This document shows positions 15,304 through 23,606 of a DNA stretch of 32,613 bases, in pieces. The notes beneath the pieces were generated by a model. That model saw nothing but the letters and a program-made list of their open reading frames with translations, ran no database searches and was not told the DNA's origin. Numbering within the stretch: the stretch's first letter is position 1; the number at the start of each line of letters is the position of its first letter. This DNA is from Candidatus Methanoperedens sp. Its GTDB lineage: Archaea; Halobacteriota; Methanosarcinia; Methanosarcinales; Methanoperedenaceae. The position numbers and the translations under genes were made by a program. The stretch spans positions 1-32,613 of the forward strand of contig JAPZAP010000122.1 of the NCBI GenBank assembly GCA_027460585.1. The letters are read 5' to 3'.

Positions 15304-15696
15304 ATGAGCATTGAAACTATCCTGAAATACAAAACAATAGCAGTTGTGGGCATATCCGACGACCCCACTCGCCCAAGCCATTTTGTTGCAACTTTTCTGC
15401 AAGCGCATGGATATACGATTATTCCGGTCAATCCAAAACTGACTGAATGGGAAGGGAAAAAATGCTATCCAGACCTCCCGTCAATTCCAGTGAAAGTTGA
15501 TATAGTAGATATTTTCAGGCGCTCTGAAGCTGTTCCTCCAATCGTGGATGAAGCGATCGCGATAAAGGCAAAAGTTGTGTGGATGCAGGAGGGCATTGTT
15601 AATGAAGACGCCGCTGCAAAGGCGAGGAAGGCGGGGATCGAGGTTGTCATGGATAAGTGCATGAAAAAAGAATATGTAAGATATATTAGCCCATAA
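15304..15696 (+). CDS. CoA-binding domain protein (YccU-like)
   Basis: This is a 130-aa protein, a single Rossmann-type CoA_binding_2 domain. The opening YKTIAVVGISDDPTRPSHFV carries the nucleotide loop. It continues with FLQAHGYTIIPVNPKLTEWEGKKCYPDL, then VDIVDIFRRSEAVPPIVDEAI and WMQEGIVNEDAAAKARKAGI. These are the fixed points of the YccU family. It probably binds CoA or an acyl-CoA, but no enzymatic partner domain is attached. It begins six bases after ccmD and is likely on the same transcript, though a functional link to heme delivery is not obvious. Confidence 0.85.
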   Translation: MSIETILKYKTIAVVGISDDPTRPSHFVATFLQAHGYTIIPVNPKLTEWEGKKCYPDLPSIPVKVDIVDIFRRSEAVPPIVDEAIAIKAKVVWMQEGIVNEDAAAKARKAGIEVVMDKCMKKEYVRYISP

Positions 15697-15722
15697 CTAA
15701 TTGTCCACCAGGGTCAGTCGCA

Positions 15723-16688
15723 TTATTCTACCCGGAAATCGATACATACATTATACTGGTACGGCGCGTATGGTCGCACTATCTTCTGATCAAGAGAAGT
15801 GGCCTTGAAACCTGCTATTCTGGCATGTTCTTCTATCTTTTTAAAAATCCCGGCAAAGAGATCATCTTCATGCGAAATCGCATAAAAATGAATTATCCCG
15901 CCTCTTTTAATTATCCCAAGAGCAGCATCAATAAACTCAATTGCGCTATGAGGAAGGTTCATTATGATGTGATCAGCATCCGTGATCCCCGCGACCTCCT
16001 CATGGGAGTCACCTTCTTTTATTTCGATATTATTTATTTTATTTAGTTTTGCATTTTCCCTGAGATATCTTATCGCGACCGGGTTCTTATCAATAGCGAT
16101 CACATGAGTGCCGGGAAATTTCTTCGCGATAAGGATACTAAAAGGTCCAATGCCTGCGAACATATCGACGACCTTTTCCCCATCTCTTACCTGCCCTGCG
16201 ATCCTCATCCTTTCAGTCGATAAACGGGGTGTAAAATATACTCTTGTTACATCAAGAAGGTACCTGCATCCGTTTTCCCTGTATATTGTCTCTCTTTTTT
16301 TCTCCCCGGCTATGAATAAAAGCTCTCGCGTCCTGTACTCACCCGAAACAGCGCTTGTTGCCTGGAATACGGTTTTTATATTCTTATGCTGCAAAAGTAC
16401 GTTTGCGATATCCATCACATTTTCCTCGTGCTGGTCGATTATCGCAATATCCCCTATTAATTCATAAGCGCCTGGAGCCTGGGAAAGAGGGCTTTCGTAG
16501 TCGAGTGCTTCAAAAAGATCGGGTTCCAGTTTGCCTAATCCTTCCACAGGGGTTAAAACAGGAATTAATAAGTCTTTTCCACTTGATCTGATTTTCAAAT
16601 CCTTATTAAGAACGCACAACTCGATGAGTTTCTTCCGTATTGATTCTCCTTCCTGTCTTTGCACCCTGATGCATAGGGATTCCTTCAT
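15723..16688 (-). CDS. trm5: tRNA (guanine(37)-N1)-methyltransferase Trm5
   Basis: This is a 321-aa protein. An N-terminal domain (about 1-110) precedes the class I methyltransferase fold. VVDMFAGIGPFSILIAKKFPG binds SAM, VIAIDKNPVAIRYLRENAKLN is the acidic loop strand, and IIMNLPHSAIEFID is the Trm5 N-L-P catalytic motif. It transfers a methyl group to N1 of G37 next to the anticodon, which prevents frameshifting and opens wyosine synthesis. The length suits the archaeal Trm5b/Trm5c types. It is convergent with the CoA-binding protein gene, with only 26 bases between the stops. No Shine-Dalgarno is evident. Confidence 0.92.
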   Translation of the reverse strand: MKESLCIRVQRQEGESIRKKLIELCVLNKDLKIRSSGKDLLIPVLTPVEGLGKLEPDLFEALDYESPLSQAPGAYELIGDIAIIDQHEENVMDIANVLLQHKNIKTVFQATSAVSGEYRTRELLFIAGEKKRETIYRENGCRYLLDVTRVYFTPRLSTERMRIAGQVRDGEKVVDMFAGIGPFSILIAKKFPGTHVIAIDKNPVAIRYLRENAKLNKINNIEIKEGDSHEEVAGITDADHIIMNLPHSAIEFIDAALGIIKRGGIIHFYAISHEDDLFAGIFKKIEEHARIAGFKATSLDQKIVRPYAPYQYNVCIDFRVE

Positions 16689-16722
16689 TTTCGTATATCA
16701 CGAGGAATTATTGTTTAGATCA

Positions 16723-16845
16723 TTATCCCAGAAAAACTGCTTCAAGGAGTAAGATCGTCATTATTATTCCGGCAAGTATCGCAATATATCCAAAAATACT
16801 TCCTAACGTGAGACCTATTCCATTTATTGCTTGATTTGATTCCAT
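16723..16845 (-). CDS. 40-aa single-helix membrane peptide
   Basis: A short ORF with an ATG at 16845 encodes MESNQAINGIGLTLGSIFGY, then IAILAGIIMTILLLEAVFLG. After a polar ten-residue start the rest is one uninterrupted hydrophobic helix with glycine spacing. On the minus strand ACTATAAAC lies about 35 bases before the ATG, consistent with its own archaeal promoter and an almost leaderless mRNA. It sits between trm5 and dph5. I do not recognise a family. It could be a subunit of a membrane complex or spurious. The clean N-out-of-membrane layout and placed TATA favour a real gene. Confidence 0.45.
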   Translation of the reverse strand: MESNQAINGIGLTLGSIFGYIAILAGIIMTILLLEAVFLG

Positions 16846-16910
16846 CAGTTTTATTAAGTTGACTTAAAGTTTATAGTTTTCGATGGCAAGACTTACAAAT
16901 ATGACGGCCA

Positions 16911-16918
16911 ATTAAGGA
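16911..16918 (+). promoter_or_regulatory. Ribosome binding site of dph5
   Basis: TTAAGGAATT places AAGGA about six bases before the ATG at 16922. This fixes the start at the MLTFIGLGLYD N-terminus normal for the family. Confidence 0.6.
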
Positions 16919-16921
16919 ATT

Positions 16922-17710
16922 ATGCTTACATTTATCGGATTAGGGTTATATGATGAAAAGGATATTACAGTAAAAGGATTGGAAGCGGTCAGGAATGCTG
17001 ATGTCGTCTATGTGGAATTCTATACTTCACATCTATTTGGTACTTCCATAGAACGGATGGAAAAATTTTATGGAAAGAAGCTGATCTTACTATCAAGGGA
17101 AGATGTTGAACAAAATCCTGAATGGTTATCGCGTGCAAAAAAGGAAAATGTCGTATTTTTAAGCGGGGGGGATGCCATGGTCGCCACCACGCATATTGAC
17201 CTTCGCTTGCGGGCAAGAGATTCAGGAATTGAGTGTGCGATCATTCATGCGCCTTCCATTTTATCAGCTGCTTCAGGGTTAAGCGGCCTCCAGAATTACA
17301 GGTTCGGAAAATCGACAACGATCCCATTTCCTTATACCAGGAATGAAAAGACGATCATTTCCGAAGCTCCTTATGATACTGTTAAAATGAACAGGAAAAA
17401 CGACTTGCATACTCTTGTGTTTCTTGATATCGACCGGGAAAAAGGATTTATGGATATAAAAAAAGCCGCTTCACTGTTATTGGAAATAGAAGAAAGACGG
17501 GGTGAAGGGATACTTGTAAACACTCTTGCCGTTGGAATTGCGCGGGCAGGATCACGATCGCCCACAGTTCATTCTGATTATCTTGCAAAAATAAGGGGCC
17601 ACAATTTCGGGGGGCCGCTTCACATCCTGATAATTCCCGCCAGCCTTCATTTTATCGAGGCTGAGGCGCTTGTGAAATTGTGCGGCGCCCCCCGGGAAAT
17701 TTTAATTTGA
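16922..17710 (+). CDS. dph5: Diphthine synthase Dph5
   Basis: This is a 262-aa protein. It starts MLTFIGLGLYDEKDITVKGLEAVRNADVVYVEFYTS, the standard opening of the family. FLSGGDAMVATTH forms the SAM site, and APSILSAASGLSGLQNYRFGKSTTIPF is the conserved central block. It methylates the 3-amino-3-carboxypropyl group on the translocating histidine of elongation factor aEF-2 during diphthamide formation. The tetrapyrrole methyltransferase fold is shared with CobA-type enzymes, but the LQNYRFGK block is specific. It is monocistronic as far as visible, with a good Shine-Dalgarno. A 45-aa ORF converges on its 3' end. Confidence 0.95.
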   Translation: MLTFIGLGLYDEKDITVKGLEAVRNADVVYVEFYTSHLFGTSIERMEKFYGKKLILLSREDVEQNPEWLSRAKKENVVFLSGGDAMVATTHIDLRLRARDSGIECAIIHAPSILSAASGLSGLQNYRFGKSTTIPFPYTRNEKTIISEAPYDTVKMNRKNDLHTLVFLDIDREKGFMDIKKAASLLLEIEERRGEGILVNTLAVGIARAGSRSPTVHSDYLAKIRGHNFGGPLHILIIPASLHFIEAEALVKLCGAPREILI

Positions 17711-17712
17711 TA

Positions 17713-17850
17713 TTATTTTAGTTTTCTTAATTCTTTTGCAAGTTTCTTTTTGGCTTCGCCGCTTCCTGCTGCTGCCATTTTTTCAAGTTCTACTACCTTT
17801 TCTTTTCGATCTCTTTCTTTTCTCTCCATAATCTTTTTAGACATTGACAT
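17713..17850 (-). CDS. 45-aa highly charged peptide
   Basis: A short ORF encodes MSMSKKIMERKERDRKEKVV, then ELEKMAAAGSGEAKKKLAKELRKLK. About half of the residues are Lys, Arg or Glu. Two helices are separated by an AAAGSGEA turn, which would suit an RNA- or ribosome-binding hairpin. Two in-frame ATGs (17850 and 17844) are possible starts. It faces dph5 with two bases between the stops. The family is not recognised. The codon pattern and helical periodicity make it more likely real than chance, but proof is lacking. Confidence 0.45.
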   Translation of the reverse strand: MSMSKKIMERKERDRKEKVVELEKMAAAGSGEAKKKLAKELRKLK

Positions 17851-18185
17851 GGTATCTGTTTTTAGTGTTGAAAGTATATAAAATGCTGGGTAATTCGGGC
17901 CGTCAAAAAGTTTGGTTTTGGAAATATCAATAGGTCTTTAAAAATTTTCAAACCAGATACATCTGACATGTCGATACATTCAATGAAGTTTTGAAAATAT
18001 GCTAACCCCAAAAGATTTGGCAGTCACATTAATTCAAATCATCATAACTAAAAAAAACCATCTTTAAATGACATTTTTACTGTGCTCAAAAATATTAAAT
18101 GAAATGCTTTAATAGTTTGTAAAATCACATACATTAAGGGGTTAAAAAAACGGGGACTAATCCCGGAATTATGATAGCTTTATGA
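17851..18185. other. Gene-free upstream region of sdhA
   Basis: About 335 A/T-rich bases hold no credible ORF. A diffuse inverted repeat is present (ATTTTCAAA at about 17944 and GTTTTGAAAAT at about 17989). A TTTAATAGTTTG-like stretch at about 18108-18119 is a possible TATA element for the sdhAB transcript, implying a leader of some 60 bases. Confidence 0.4.
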
Positions 18186-18195
18186 AGAGGTGATT
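18186..18195 (+). promoter_or_regulatory. Strong Shine-Dalgarno of sdhA
   Basis: AGAGGTGATTGC just before the ATG at 18198 contains GAGGTGAT, an eight-base match to the archaeal 16S tail complement. It is among the best ribosome binding sites in the window. Confidence 0.75.
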
Positions 18196-18197
18196 GC

Positions 18198-19913
18198 ATG
18201 AACTTCAAGCATGATATTGTTATTATAGGGGCAGGTCTTGCCGGGCTTCGGGCTGCCGTTGAATGTGTGGAGGAAGCGGATGTCGCAATAGTAACCAAAG
18301 TCCTTCCAACACGCTCACATTCAGGTGCAGCCCAGGGCGGGATAACAGCTTCAATCGGGAATGAAGAAGAAGACCACTGGGAATGGCATATGTTCGATAC
18401 TGTCAAGGGAAGTGATTATCTGTCAGACCAGGATGCTGTTGAGATTATGGTAAAGGACGCTCCACGTGTGATTTATGAACTTGAGCACATGGGCGTTCCG
18501 TTCAGCCGCAATCCAGAAGGAAAAATCGCACAGCGTAACTTTGGTGGGCATACCAGTGAATATGGAAAAAAACCCGTGAAGAGAGCCTGCTATGCCTCGG
18601 ACAGGACAGGAAGAGTTGTTCTCGACACTCTCTACGACCAGTGCCTGCGCCACCAGGTAAAGTTCTATCAGGAGCATTATGTCCTTTCACTTGTTTTTGA
18701 AGAGGGGAAGTGCTCTGGATTGGTTACTTATGACCTCTCATCGGGGGAACTCAATCTCATTGAAGCAAAAGCTGTCCTTCTGGCAACGGGGGGGTGCGGC
18801 AAAATATTCAAGACCACATCCAATGGATTTGCCTCAACAGGGGATGGTCTCAACCTGGCGCACAGGGCAGGAATCCCCCTTATGGATATGGAATTCGTCC
18901 AGTTCCATCCCACCGGGCTTTATCCTTTAGGGATTCTTGTGAGTGAAGCGGCAAGAGGAGAAGGCGGGATTTTACGAAACAATAAGGGTGAGCGATTCAT
19001 GGAACGATATGCTCCGACTGTAAAAGACCTTGCTGCAAGGGATGTAGTTTCACGGTCTATTCTTACTGAAGTGCGAGAAGGCCGGGGTTTTGAAGGAGGT
19101 TATGTGCATCTTGACCTGACGCATCTTGGAGAAGAAAAGATACTTGAAAGGCTGTGGGAAATAACATCCTTTGTGAGGATATATCTTGGCATCGACCCTG
19201 TACACGAGCCTATCCCGGTATATCCAACATGCCATTACCTTATGGGAGGTATCCCTACCGATACGGATGGAAGGGTTCTGCAGGACGAGTCCGGCGCTAT
19301 CGCAAAAGGGCTATACGCTGCTGGAGAATGTGCATGCGTATCCGTGCATGGCGCAAACCGGCTTGGATGCAATTCCCTGCTCGATACACTCGTATTCGGA
19401 CGAAGATGCGCAAAGGCGATGAAGACGGATGTTTTGAAAATTGGCCATCATCCCGTCTCTCTTGAGCCACTGGAAAAAGCAAAAGAGATGATCACGAGTT
19501 TACTCGACCGCAAAGGCAGTGAAAAAATCGATGGAGTCCGGCGAAATATGCAGTCACTCATGATGGATTATTGTTCGGTCTTCAGGGATGAGAAAGGCCT
19601 GGAGAAAGGGCTGGAAGGCATCAGGTCACTTAAAACACGATTCAGCGACGTGGAAATCGTGGATAAAGGCAGGATTTTTAATTATGAACTTATGGAAGCG
19701 GTTGAACTGGGTCACCAGCTTGACCTGGCAGAAGTTATACTCCTTAGCGCCCTTTATCGGAAAGAGAGCCGGGGAGCCCACTTCAGGGAAGATTTTCCGG
19801 CAAGGGACGATAAGAACTACCTGAAACATACTCTTATGTTCCGGGAAGCGCCCGAAGTGAGGTATAAACCTGTGGCAATAACCCGATTCCAGCCTGAAGC
19901 GAGGGTGTATTGA
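18198..19913 (+). CDS. sdhA: Succinate dehydrogenase/fumarate reductase flavoprotein subunit
   Basis: This is a 571-aa protein. The FAD Rossmann motif DIVIIGAGLAGLRAAVE spans 6-22. RSHSGAAQGGITAS follows, with His41 as the predicted covalent FAD attachment. The active-site sections are FHPTGLYPLGILVSEAARGEGG and CYHLMGG-like PTCHYLMGGIPTD, and HGANRLGCNSLLDTLVFGRR binds the flavin. It interconverts succinate and fumarate. The direction cannot be read from sequence. The length and motifs match canonical SdhA/FrdA. L-aspartate oxidase is excluded by the directly coupled sdhB. The sdhB ATG overlaps its stop by one base (TGATG). Confidence 0.94.
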   Translation: MNFKHDIVIIGAGLAGLRAAVECVEEADVAIVTKVLPTRSHSGAAQGGITASIGNEEEDHWEWHMFDTVKGSDYLSDQDAVEIMVKDAPRVIYELEHMGVPFSRNPEGKIAQRNFGGHTSEYGKKPVKRACYASDRTGRVVLDTLYDQCLRHQVKFYQEHYVLSLVFEEGKCSGLVTYDLSSGELNLIEAKAVLLATGGCGKIFKTTSNGFASTGDGLNLAHRAGIPLMDMEFVQFHPTGLYPLGILVSEAARGEGGILRNNKGERFMERYAPTVKDLAARDVVSRSILTEVREGRGFEGGYVHLDLTHLGEEKILERLWEITSFVRIYLGIDPVHEPIPVYPTCHYLMGGIPTDTDGRVLQDESGAIAKGLYAAGECACVSVHGANRLGCNSLLDTLVFGRRCAKAMKTDVLKIGHHPVSLEPLEKAKEMITSLLDRKGSEKIDGVRRNMQSLMMDYCSVFRDEKGLEKGLEGIRSLKTRFSDVEIVDKGRIFNYELMEAVELGHQLDLAEVILLSALYRKESRGAHFREDFPARDDKNYLKHTLMFREAPEVRYKPVAITRFQPEARVY

Positions 19914-20632
19914 TGATAATGAAATTCAGGATTTTCAGGTACGATCCGGATAAGGATAATGAACCTTATTACCAGAGTTACGAGGTTGAGGCTTCCCCGA
20001 AAGACAGGATACTTGACTGCCTCAACAGGATCCGTGCGGAAAAGGACTCAACATTGTCTTTCAGGATGTCATGCGGCCACGGAGTATGCGGGTCGGACGG
20101 GATGAGGATAAACGGCACGAGTTCCCTTGCATGCCAGAAGCTTGTAAAGGATTTTGACGAAAATGAGGTGATTCTCATCGAGCCCTTGGAGGTATTCAGG
20201 GTTATAAAGGACCTGGTCGTTGATATGGATCCATTCTTTGAAAGATACTATTCCATCAAACCGTATCTTATCACAAATACCCAGCCGCCCGAAGAAGAGC
20301 GGTTCCAGTCTGTTGAAGAACACCGGCTGTTTAAAGATGCCATCCGATGCATCCTGTGCGCCTGCTGCACGGCTTCATGCCCGGTCAACCAGGATAAATC
20401 GACGCAGGCATATATCGGTCCTGCCGCGCTGGTCCGCTCTTTCAGGTACCTTTTCGATTCGAGGGATGAAGGCTCGCAAGTGAGAATTGCCCTGCTGGAC
20501 AATAAGGATGGGGCGTGGGGATGCCAGACCAAATGGATGTGCACAAAAGTATGTCCCAAGGAGATACCGGTCACAAAAGAGATTTTCGAGATCAAGAAAC
20601 GCATACTTGACAGTAAGAAAGATAAGAAATAG
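19913..20632 (+). CDS. sdhB: Succinate dehydrogenase/fumarate reductase iron-sulfur subunit
   Basis: This protein of about 239 aa has an N-terminal [2Fe-2S] ferredoxin domain with FRMSCGHGVCGSDGMRINGTSSLACQ. The C-terminal domain holds CILCACCTASCPV, then GCQTKWMCTKVCPKEIPVTKEI, carrying the [4Fe-4S] and [3Fe-4S] clusters. It passes electrons between the SdhA flavin and a quinone-like carrier. It lacks the extra cysteine-rich CCG domain of thiol:fumarate reductase TfrB. No SdhC or SdhD membrane subunit follows: the next gene is a P-type ATPase after 114 bases. The membrane anchor must therefore lie elsewhere, or the enzyme is soluble. Confidence 0.92.
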   Translation: MIMKFRIFRYDPDKDNEPYYQSYEVEASPKDRILDCLNRIRAEKDSTLSFRMSCGHGVCGSDGMRINGTSSLACQKLVKDFDENEVILIEPLEVFRVIKDLVVDMDPFFERYYSIKPYLITNTQPPEEERFQSVEEHRLFKDAIRCILCACCTASCPVNQDKSTQAYIGPAALVRSFRYLFDSRDEGSQVRIALLDNKDGAWGCQTKWMCTKVCPKEIPVTKEIFEIKKRILDSKKDKK

Positions 20633-20746
20633 ACATTGTTGTCATTTTTAAGAAAATATTATTAATAAAGCAAGATGTATTAGGGATATAAGAAAAAAGA
20701 AAGGTAACTGAAAAATTAGATAAAATGTAAAGGAGATTTTTGTATA

Positions 20747-23206
20747 ATGGATTTGAAAGATGATATCGGACTAAGTTCAAACGAAGCCCATGAAAAACTC
20801 TTAAAGTCAGGTCCAAACCGGATTTTCAAAGCAACCGAAATCAGTTTCCTTGGCATTGCAAGGCATGAAGTAACAGAGCCTATGATTCTCCTTTTATTAG
20901 TCGTTGGCTTTTTCTACAGCATCTGGGGAAACTTGGAAGATGCTTTTACCATCTTTATAGTAATTGCTTTGCTGGTTTTTGCAGAAGTGTATAATGAGTT
21001 CAGGGCAAAAAAAGCAATAGCGTCTTTAGAAAAAATAGCTGCGCCCAGGACGAAAGTGTTGAGAGATGGAAAAGTAACGGAAATCGACTCGGAAAATGTT
21101 GTACCTGACGATATTTTAATTCTTAGCTCAGGAACTAAAGTTGCAGCCGATGCAAAAATTAAAAAATCAACTGGCTTGCAATTCGATGAATCCGCCCTGA
21201 CCGGCGAATCGTTTCCCCGGGAAAAGGAAATTGGCGATGAAATATATGCAGGCACAATAGTACTTTCAGGTGAAGGGGCGGCTGTTGTTTTTTCAACCGG
21301 AAAAAGTACAAAACTTGGCGAAATTGCCGCGGCTTCAAAAATTATCAAACCTCCAAAAACCCCGCTGCAACTGGCTATGAAATCCCTGGCTGGCAAACTG
21401 GTTTTCGTAGCCTTGTTCTTTTCAATTATTATACCCCTTATAGGAATCCTGAGAGGGCAGGATTTAAAGACCATGATCCTGACAGGTCTTTCCCTTTCTT
21501 TTGCCACCATTCCTGAAGAGCTGCCGATTATTATTACGATGGTCCTGGGCCTCGGAGCATATACTCTTTCTAAGAATAACTTTTTAGTCAAGAGAATAAA
21601 AGCTGCCGAAACTTTGGGCAATGCCACTGTAATTGTTACTGACAAAACAGGAACTATCACGGAAAATAAAATGACAATTGCTGCATTTTATCCTGCTGAT
21701 AAAGTGAAGGAAATCCTGGAAATTGCTCTTGGTTCAATTACTGAATATTCTCTGTCTCCCCTGGAAAGGGAGATTAAAAATAAAGCCGGTGAATTGAGAT
21801 TGGATGCGACACAGCTAAAAGTGGTTCGCCAGAGAAATCTCGGCAACGGCAGGAAAACAAAAGCAGTCATAAGAGAAAACGGGCAGTCTTATGAATTGTT
21901 CTCAAGCGGTGCGCCTGAGGAGATTTTTGGATTTTGCTTTAACATAAGCAAGAATATAAAAACTGAATTAAGTAACGAAACTGAAAAAGGCAGGCGTGTA
22001 ATCGCCATCGCGTATAAAAAATTAGCACCCGGAGAAAAGAGCCTCGATTTTAATGAAATAGAAAAGGAAATGAATTTTGCAGGACTGATAAGCTTTGAAG
22101 ACCCGGCGAGGGAGGGAATCAAAGAAACCATCGCTCTGGCCATGAAGGCTGGCATCAGGACGATTATGGTTACGGGGGATCATCCTTCAACAGCCGTTTT
22201 CATTGCCAGGGAAGTTGGTATTTTAACCGGCAATAAAGTGTTAACCGGCACAGAACTGGATAATTTAACGGATGAGGAATTACAAAATACCGTGAAAGAG
22301 TTTTCAGTTTTTGCACGGGCAACTCCTGAACATAAATACCGGATTGTAAAGGCGCTGCAAAAGAACGGGGAAGTGGTAGCTGTAACAGGCGATGGAATTA
22401 ACGATGCCCTGGCCCTGAAAGGCGCGGATATCGGTATTGCAATGGGAATCAGGGGAACGGATGTTGCAAAGGAAGCAGCGGAAGTTGTTGTTGCGGATGA
22501 TAATTATATTACTATTGCCCGGGGTATTTTTGAAGGGAGGAAATTTTTTGACAACCTGCAAAAAGGAATTAAATATTATCTTTCGGTGAAGGTTGCCTTA
22601 GTACTGATTTTCCTCATACCTGTTCTTCTGGGAACTCCGATGCCATTTGCCCCCATCCAGATAATCCTCCTTGAATTATTTATGGATCTGGCTGCATCTG
22701 CCGGTTTTGTGGTGGAGGCGAAAGAGAAAAATATTTATTCCAGGCCGCCCCGCAATCCAAAGGAAAACATTTTTAATGAAAAGGTGATTAAAGACTTTTT
22801 AACTAAAGGCATAGTGCTTTTTGTAGCAGTCATGTCGGTGTATTTTTATGCACGGAGCCAGAATTTAAGTCTTCAGGAAACGCAAACCTATGCTTTTTCG
22901 GCATGGATTTTTGGCCATATCTTCCTGGCTTATATTTCCCGTTCTGATAAAGAATCCATTTTCTCTCTTGGGATATTTGCAAATAAGGTCATTAACCTCT
23001 GGGGAATTGCAGCGATCACTTTCCTGATCCTCGGGATTTATATTCCGTTTTTGAATGACAGGTTTAATCTCGCCCCGATTAACGTTATTCAGCTAATTCT
23101 TATTGCCCTGGTTATGGTATTAATTATAGGTTTATTGGAGGTTAAAAAAATATTCAGCAGCCATAGGGCGAAAAAGACAGGATTAGAGCCAAAAAAAGTT
23201 GAATAA
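20747..23206 (+). CDS. P2-type cation-transporting ATPase
   Basis: This is an 819-aa protein with the complete P-type layout. There is an actuator domain with ALTGESFPREK (TGES 152-155), the M4 sequence PEELPI, the phosphorylation motif DKTGTITEN (Asp299), an N-domain, and the hinge TGDGINDALALKGADIGIAMG (547 onwards). Ten hydrophobic helices fit the P2 topology. The ion-site helices depart from SERCA: M4 has PEELP instead of PEGLP, and M6 reads LLELFMDLAASAG where Ca pumps have VNLVTDGLPA, so only the Asp is shared. Ca2+, Mn2+, Na+ or H+ remain possible. The start is supported by AAAGGAG about 11 bases before the ATG. It is monocistronic. Confidence 0.92.
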   Translation: MDLKDDIGLSSNEAHEKLLKSGPNRIFKATEISFLGIARHEVTEPMILLLLVVGFFYSIWGNLEDAFTIFIVIALLVFAEVYNEFRAKKAIASLEKIAAPRTKVLRDGKVTEIDSENVVPDDILILSSGTKVAADAKIKKSTGLQFDESALTGESFPREKEIGDEIYAGTIVLSGEGAAVVFSTGKSTKLGEIAAASKIIKPPKTPLQLAMKSLAGKLVFVALFFSIIIPLIGILRGQDLKTMILTGLSLSFATIPEELPIIITMVLGLGAYTLSKNNFLVKRIKAAETLGNATVIVTDKTGTITENKMTIAAFYPADKVKEILEIALGSITEYSLSPLEREIKNKAGELRLDATQLKVVRQRNLGNGRKTKAVIRENGQSYELFSSGAPEEIFGFCFNISKNIKTELSNETEKGRRVIAIAYKKLAPGEKSLDFNEIEKEMNFAGLISFEDPAREGIKETIALAMKAGIRTIMVTGDHPSTAVFIAREVGILTGNKVLTGTELDNLTDEELQNTVKEFSVFARATPEHKYRIVKALQKNGEVVAVTGDGINDALALKGADIGIAMGIRGTDVAKEAAEVVVADDNYITIARGIFEGRKFFDNLQKGIKYYLSVKVALVLIFLIPVLLGTPMPFAPIQIILLELFMDLAASAGFVVEAKEKNIYSRPPRNPKENIFNEKVIKDFLTKGIVLFVAVMSVYFYARSQNLSLQETQTYAFSAWIFGHIFLAYISRSDKESIFSLGIFANKVINLWGIAAITFLILGIYIPFLNDRFNLAPINVIQLILIALVMVLIIGLLEVKKIFSSHRAKKTGLEPKKVE

Positions 23207-23212
23207 TAATAT

Positions 23213-23231
23213 CATTTTGAATTACAAAATG
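23213..23231. other. Perfect hairpin after the P-type ATPase
   Basis: CATTTTG-AATTA-CAAAATG is a seven-base perfect inverted repeat beginning seven bases after the ATPase stop. It may act in 3'-end formation or as an operator for the DUF2769 gene downstream. It is too A/T-rich and short to decide. Confidence 0.4.
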
Positions 23232-23296
23232 AGTGGATAACTCTTATATACAAATAACCAGAATAGTTAATACGTTAAATTTATGGGGGTAAAAAT

Positions 23297-23596
23297 ATGC
23301 CAAAAGAACCACAGAAAACTTTTGAACAGAATATGCAAGCAATGAGCAAAATGTCTCCTGCCGAAATGGCAGCAAAAATCAAAGACCTTGATAAGATCTG
23401 CATCTGCGGAAAATGTCCTACATATGTCGGGACCGGAGAAAAGAAACTTACTTTTTGTGCGATCGGGAAGAGCACAATGATTAAAAAGGACAAAGGTTGC
23501 GTGTGCCCGGGATGTCCTGTACAGAAGACATTGGCGCTAAGGTGGGACCGCTATTGCCTCAAAGGTTCCGGCATGGATCAGTCCGTAAAGAAGTAA
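23297..23596 (+). CDS. DUF2769 family cysteine-rich protein
   Basis: This is a 99-aa protein. After a helical lead (1-32) come eight cysteines at 35, 37, 40, 54, 68, 70, 73 and 87. They lie in the pattern CxCxxCPTY…FCAIGKS…KGCxCxxCPV…YCLKG, which is the DUF2769 signature known mainly from methanogens and their relatives. It probably binds metal, perhaps an Fe-S cluster or zinc, but no activity is established. ATGGGGGTAAAAAT before the ATG gives a GGGGGT ribosome site, and CTTATATAC at about 23242 is a fair TATA element. It precedes the rubredoxin fusion gene by ten bases, so the two are one transcript and probably share a redox role. Confidence 0.87.
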   Translation: MPKEPQKTFEQNMQAMSKMSPAEMAAKIKDLDKICICGKCPTYVGTGEKKLTFCAIGKSTMIKKDKGCVCPGCPVQKTLALRWDRYCLKGSGMDQSVKK

Positions 23597-23606
23597 TTGT
23601 CAATAT

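Noticed and set aside
20914-21660. 248-codon antisense ORF within the P-type ATPase gene
   Set aside because: It has a Ser/Ile-rich composition typical of a shadow frame, and the sense gene has every P-type motif.
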